Shown here one piece after another: positions 60,113 through 64,000 of a DNA stretch of 64,000 nt (the first letter of the stretch is position 1; each line of letters begins with the position of its first letter). Made by a program: the position numbers and the translations under genes. Origin of the DNA: Nannobrachium achirus (taxonomy: Eukaryota; Chordata; Actinopteri; Myctophiformes; Myctophidae); NCBI GenBank assembly GCA_963921795.1, contig OY997658.1, forward strand, positions 55,943,947 through 56,007,946, given 5' to 3'. The notes under the pieces are model-generated. The model saw only the letters and a program-made list of their open reading frames with translations, was not told the origin of the DNA and searched no databases.

Positions 60113-61097
60113 CTTCAATCCTTTACATTGATTGATTGATTGATTGATTGATTGATAATACAGTAGGTAAATACAAAGAGGGGTCAGGGGAGGCTGGGCT
60201 AGGTTTGTTATTGCCAGTTGCGAATGGCTGCCGGTTGCGAATGGCTGCCGTTTTTTCAGGGCGATTTTAAAGGATGCTAGGGAACCACACTCCTTTAAGG
60301 CCTTCGGTAGGGCGTTCCACATTTTGGTTGTTTAGCAGAAGAACGAGTTTGCCCCTTTGTTTGAGTTGACTTTGGGTTGAACGTGATCTGTGGCGCTGCC
60401 TCTGGTGTTGTAATTGTGGACGTCCTTAACGTTTATAAAGTATTTTGCCAGGTACATGGGTATCTTAGTGGTGTAGTGTATCCATATCTTAGTGGCCCAT
60501 TGCAAGTTGCTGTACTCTGTCATCTACTCTGAGCCACCCCACTCTTAACTGGTGAGTAGTGGTGAGGTGAGTCTGATAGGGAAGGTTAGGCAGGACCCTA
60601 ATTAGTTTGTTTTGAGCTGTTTGGAGCTTAGTTTTCAGGGCTTGTGGGGCGTCGCGACACCATACGTGGACTCCATAGTCAAAGAGGGGCTGGATTATTG
60701 CACCAGCTTATGGTCTTCAGTGTGTTGAAGTTGACCATTGGGGCGATCCTCTGTAGGAAACAAGTTTGTTGGTTGATTTTATTTATTACCTTTGAAGTCA
60801 TCTTTTTGCTGGAAAGATTAGCTTCAAGGATACATCCTAAGTAGGAGATTTCGTTTTTCCGTGTTATGACCTTGTCGCCCACTTTGATTGTGAAGTTATC
60901 AACCTTTTTGAGGTTATGATTTGATAAACAAGGAGGATGGATTCAGTTTTTCCCAGGTTAATTGATAATTTGTTGTCGTTAAGCCATGTGCAGATCTTAC
61001 TTAGTTCAGAGTTGAGTGACTTTTCAACCTGCAAGTGGTCCTTGCCTGAGACAAGGACATATTCTGACATATTCTTATTCTGATGACAAACCATCAT
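60113..61097 (-). pseudogene. LINE reverse-transcriptase 3' end, decayed
   Basis: Minus-strand fragments in order: a block with LNSELSKICTWLNDNKLSI and NLGKTESILL (end of the RT palm region), YLGCILEANLSSKKM, HNYNTRGSATDHVQPKVNS, then MWNALPKALKE and SLASFKIALKKR. These are the conserved C-terminal blocks of a non-LTR RT ORF. Frames shift several times. The 3' end is an (ATTG)n tail at 60124-60153 (+ strand), typical of such elements. Confidence 0.82.
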
Positions 61098-61194
61098 CTA
61101 CACACTTCACCAACTGAGTTGTCCACCAGGTGGCGCTGGCCATGCTTAAAGATCCTGTAAACTGTAAACGTCTTGTTAATTTAATTTCCACAAT

Positions 61195-61600
61195 AAACCA
61201 GTAAGACTCCCTAATCGGGAGATAAGTGGCCGTCAGGTCGCATACACAAACTTTAGAAGGCAATCATAGCAAATCAGGAGGGAATATGGGAAATGGGACA
61301 GATCCATGTTGATGACATGACTTTAGAGATACCGTGTACCGCTTTGTGTGATTTTAGGCCAAAATCTGTAGGAGCAGTGTTCAAAAATCTGCCTGATGGT
61401 CGCGCTAGAAGAGGGTCATGTGAGAAATGAGGGGAGTGAGATGTGAGTTGCCATCCAAGTAGTGTGTGTGCAAAGTTTGGCATGGATAGGGGCAACGGCG
61501 ATGTAGGGCAAAAGTGTGACGTGACGGACAGACAGACAGACGGACGGACGGACGGACGGACGGACGGAAAGACAGACAGCCGGTGGAGCTTTTCATAGAA
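61195..61600. repeat. G-family dispersed repeat with CGGA array
   Basis: Second copy of the repeat at 57690-58180. Here the variable array is (GACA)n then (CGGA)n at 61527-61567. Confidence 0.85.
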
Positions 61601-61604
61601 ATTG

Positions 61605-62095
61605 AACTGGCTGTTTTTGTTTTTCCCTTTTTTCTTTTTTCTCCCCATTCACCATCTAGTATATAGATTTGTCGATCAAACCTCCACCACTCTGATTTTT
61701 ATCAAAAATAATATTGATTTGCTCCTCATTAGTTTGATTCTTGATTGTCGGTTAATATTTTGAATATGCTGAGGATTGATTAATATCTTTTCCAGACATC
61801 AAAAACAGCCTTAGGGAAAGGTCATGAAAAAAAAAAAAAAAAAAAAAAGGTCATGCCTTTCTAAGTTTAGTCCAAGGGAGGGTCAGCTACATTTTCTTGA
61901 GTCCAAGGGGTGGGTCATTCCATTTTTTGTTAATAAAATAGTCCGTTTTGATATGCCGATAACATCGACCATCACCAATAATTGCTCTATTTTTTCAATT
62001 ATCATCAACAATGGCCATCTTGGCCTATTTGACAGTGGAGAAGCATAATTGCTTTGATGCAGTAACATTAACGAGCGTCAATGAGCATCAGCTGG
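61605..62095. other. Sequence with an A run, otherwise unrecognised
   Basis: An A run of about 22 lies at 61827-61848. The phrase CAAGGGNGGGTCA recurs at 61873 and 61907. Confidence 0.5.
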
Positions 62096-62099
62096 ACAC

Positions 62100-62400
62100 A
62101 GACAGATGTTAGAGAGGCAGGTGCTGAAATCTCTAAAAGGGCCTTTCGGTGAAAATATCGATAATAGCAGACCTCCAAGCTCACAAGGCGTCATGCTGTG
62201 ACGCGTTGCAAGCTTGGAGGTTGGCTATTTTCGGTGCTTGATACCACACTGAACTAAGCATTATCAAGTCAATACTGGAGTTGTGCCGTAACGGAATGGA
62301 TTTCTACACAGAGAGGGAAAATCATTCAACACAAGATGCTGCATTCAAGTTCAGGAGAGTTGGACATCAGGTATGGCATGGAAAGGGAGCATTTGTATTT
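62100..62400. mobile_element. F-family copy with hairpin
   Basis: GTTAGAGAGGCAGGTGCTGA and TGGCATGGAAAGGGAGCATT match the F copy at 26979-27301 in reverse. The hairpin at 62160-62232 has AGCAGACCTCCAAGCTCACA / CAAGCTTGGAGGTTGGCTAT. Confidence 0.78.
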
Positions 62401-62404
62401 CTTT

Positions 62405-63026
62405 TCGACACATAATGACACATAATTAATGATTCTTGTGATTTGGTAAGCTTACATTGATTTCATGTCAAACACCATACAGTAACAACTCCCATAAATT
62501 TCACCAGCAAAAATGTAATACAATTTAAAATATATCGTAGCACAACATATTGTGACACCCCTAGGGAGGGTTCATCTTTTTCCTTGTATCTCTTGGGGAG
62601 GGTCATTGAATGGTTTTTACAGTCCTGGCTTTTTATATCAGGGCACATACATTTTCTCCAGGGGTACCCTTCTTTTAACAAACGACCTGTCTCTAAGCCA
62701 AACGTAGGAGCGGTTAGCACCGCACAAAAGCGAAGGAGCGATTGTTTCCGCGAGGTGACAAAGTTGATTCTGACTCTCTCTCTGTCTCCTCCCTCTCGTT
62801 CAAGTGTTTTCCCAACGAGACAACATTTTCTCCCCGGGACTCAGTCAGTCAGACAGTCGGCTTTATGAAGATTCATTTTGTGAACATCACGGGTTGACAA
62901 AGCTGAGCATCTCAAATGGCGGCATTTGTCCTCCGACACATTGCTCTGTCTCTGAGTCATGCCACCGTGTAGCCTGGGGGCTTTCAGCCTGCGTGGAGCT
63001 GAGGATGTGTGACACGGTGAACGTTG

Positions 63027-63028
<2 letters not shown>
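62405..63028. other. Sequence, nothing recognised
   Basis: No repeat family or coding similarity was recognised. Confidence 0.45.
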
Positions 63029-63072
<44 letters not shown>

Positions 63073-63482
63073 GGGGCGTCACGCGGGGGGGGGGGGGGAC
63101 TGAGTTACTAGGGCTCAAGGTGGAGGGGCCTTAATTATTTGATATACTTTAGCTATTTGCCATTTTGCAAAAATCATGAAAATGAGTGCAAATCTTTGAA
63201 TATAGGCCTATGTATTTTTTTATGCGAACATTTGTAAGTAAAATTTTGCTTCTGGGGGGTCCCTGGAACTAAATATTTTATGATGCGGGTCCGTGGCCAA
63301 ATACATATAATTTTGGGACTCTGTGCCGCGCTGTGAGCTTGTAGATCTGCTATTTTTTTCAATAGTTAAAGCATAAAAGAATGCGTTCCCGGTCTAAATG
63401 GGTTAAACCCTCCCCCTATGAAGAACATTCATGGGGGGCCCGCAGTGAATCCTTGTACCCAGGGCCCAGAATTTGGTGTGAC

Positions 63483-63531
<49 letters not shown>
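63029..63531. repeat. TC microsatellite split by an inserted element
   Basis: TC repeat at 63029-63070 and CT repeat at 63488-63531, with the N element between them. Confidence 0.88.
63071..63489. mobile_element. N-family hAT-like element containing D-family text
   Basis: It begins CAGGGGCGTCACGC and ends GGTGTGACACCCCT. The flanks are TC repeat, so TCTCTCTC on both sides could be an 8-bp duplication. It contains D-family phrases (CTTCTGGGGGGTCC, CCAAATACATATAATTTTGG) and a right hairpin arm (GTGAGCTTGTAGATCTGCTA). Confidence 0.7.
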
Positions 63532-63533
<2 letters not shown>

Positions 63534-63832
63534 GTTGTAACATTGCTCAATTTTGTGTGTGACGGTTAAGCCGGGCCATCTGGAAGACCAGGAGGAATCA
63601 GGTTCAGCGGCTGGGATCACTTGATCCCTTGTTGATGGCAAAGGGGATAATTTCAGCTCGCATCAAAATAGAGCACGCCTACTACAGGTGTGGTGGGTGT
63701 AGGTGACGCACAGTCACTAACGATGGTACCTTACAGGTTGCTTTCTAAAAAAATACAAAGTGTCGTTCTAGTGACCTTGTAAAAAAGGTTTTAATAAATT
63801 AGGATAGGCCTACAACTCAGGAGGACTCACTG

Positions 63833-64000
63833 TATATCACTTGTATCTAAAAAGCTTGAAATGCGTCCCAATTAAGATCTGCTACTGTTGATGCTTTTGT
63901 GCAACACTGTAGTATGATCACGTGGACGTTCATTTCTGAAGGAAATACAAACATTTTTTGAATATGGAGACTGTAATGTTTCTGTAACAACAGCAACGAT
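63833..64000. mobile_element. A-family element running to the window edge
   Basis: AAGATCTGCTACTGTTGATG is the right hairpin arm, and GTTTCTGTAACAACAGCAACGAT is the eroded A-family end. Confidence 0.6.

Overview
The window is nuclear DNA from a vertebrate, almost certainly a teleost fish. It carries spliced exons of the polarity scaffold gene pard3 on the + strand, set in very repeat-rich introns. These hold long CA/GT microsatellites, tRNA-derived SINEs, 3' ends of non-LTR elements and many short non-autonomous DNA transposons. There is no prokaryotic gene organisation. I cannot name the species.

Host gene. Six pard3 exons are readable at 36-119, 10095-10220, 20635-20949, 21983-22170, 31542-31681 and 34318-34446. 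Splice phases match at every internal junction. Together they encode PDZ1, the linker between PDZ1 and PDZ2 (with a Gln/His repeat), and PDZ2. Exons upstream of PDZ1 and those for PDZ3 and the aPKC-binding region lie outside the window. No pard3 exon was recognised after 34446, so the last intron seems to run at least 29.5 kb.

Intron content, 120-46000. At least nine repeat families recur. Several have CAG...CTG termini and 8-bp target duplications (hAT-like); examples are perfect at 2067-2506, 35498-35974 and the element that begins at 46176. Many copies of otherwise different families carry the same internal hairpin (arm core TAGCAGATCTACAAGCTCAC), with family-specific changes often matched in both arms. 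Other structures are foldback elements (4207-4786, 14406-14957, 22262-22964, 58632-59002), a 1.1-kb array rich in CCATATATGG, a 303-bp tandem duplication and several long dinucleotide tracts.

Endogenous retrovirus-like element, 46326-54643, minus strand. Two 2013-bp LTRs with no difference visible by eye begin TG and end CA. They are flanked by a 5-bp duplication (CAGTT). A tRNA-Asn primer-binding site, TATA boxes and a weak polypurine tract are visible. The body is deleted: a Gag-like or unknown N-terminal region runs directly into RNase H and integrase, with no reverse transcriptase. A second ORF of 406 codons, of unknown family, runs across the polypurine tract into the 3' LTR. The element sits inside a hAT-like repeat whose own 8-bp duplication (GCCTAGGG) is intact on both sides.

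Right part, 54917-64000. This holds SINE and DNA-transposon copies, two copies of a repeat with variable tetranucleotide arrays, a C2H2 zinc-finger ORF with eight fingers (59171-60100) whose 5' finger is in another frame, and a decayed LINE reverse-transcriptase 3' end on the minus strand (60113-61097).
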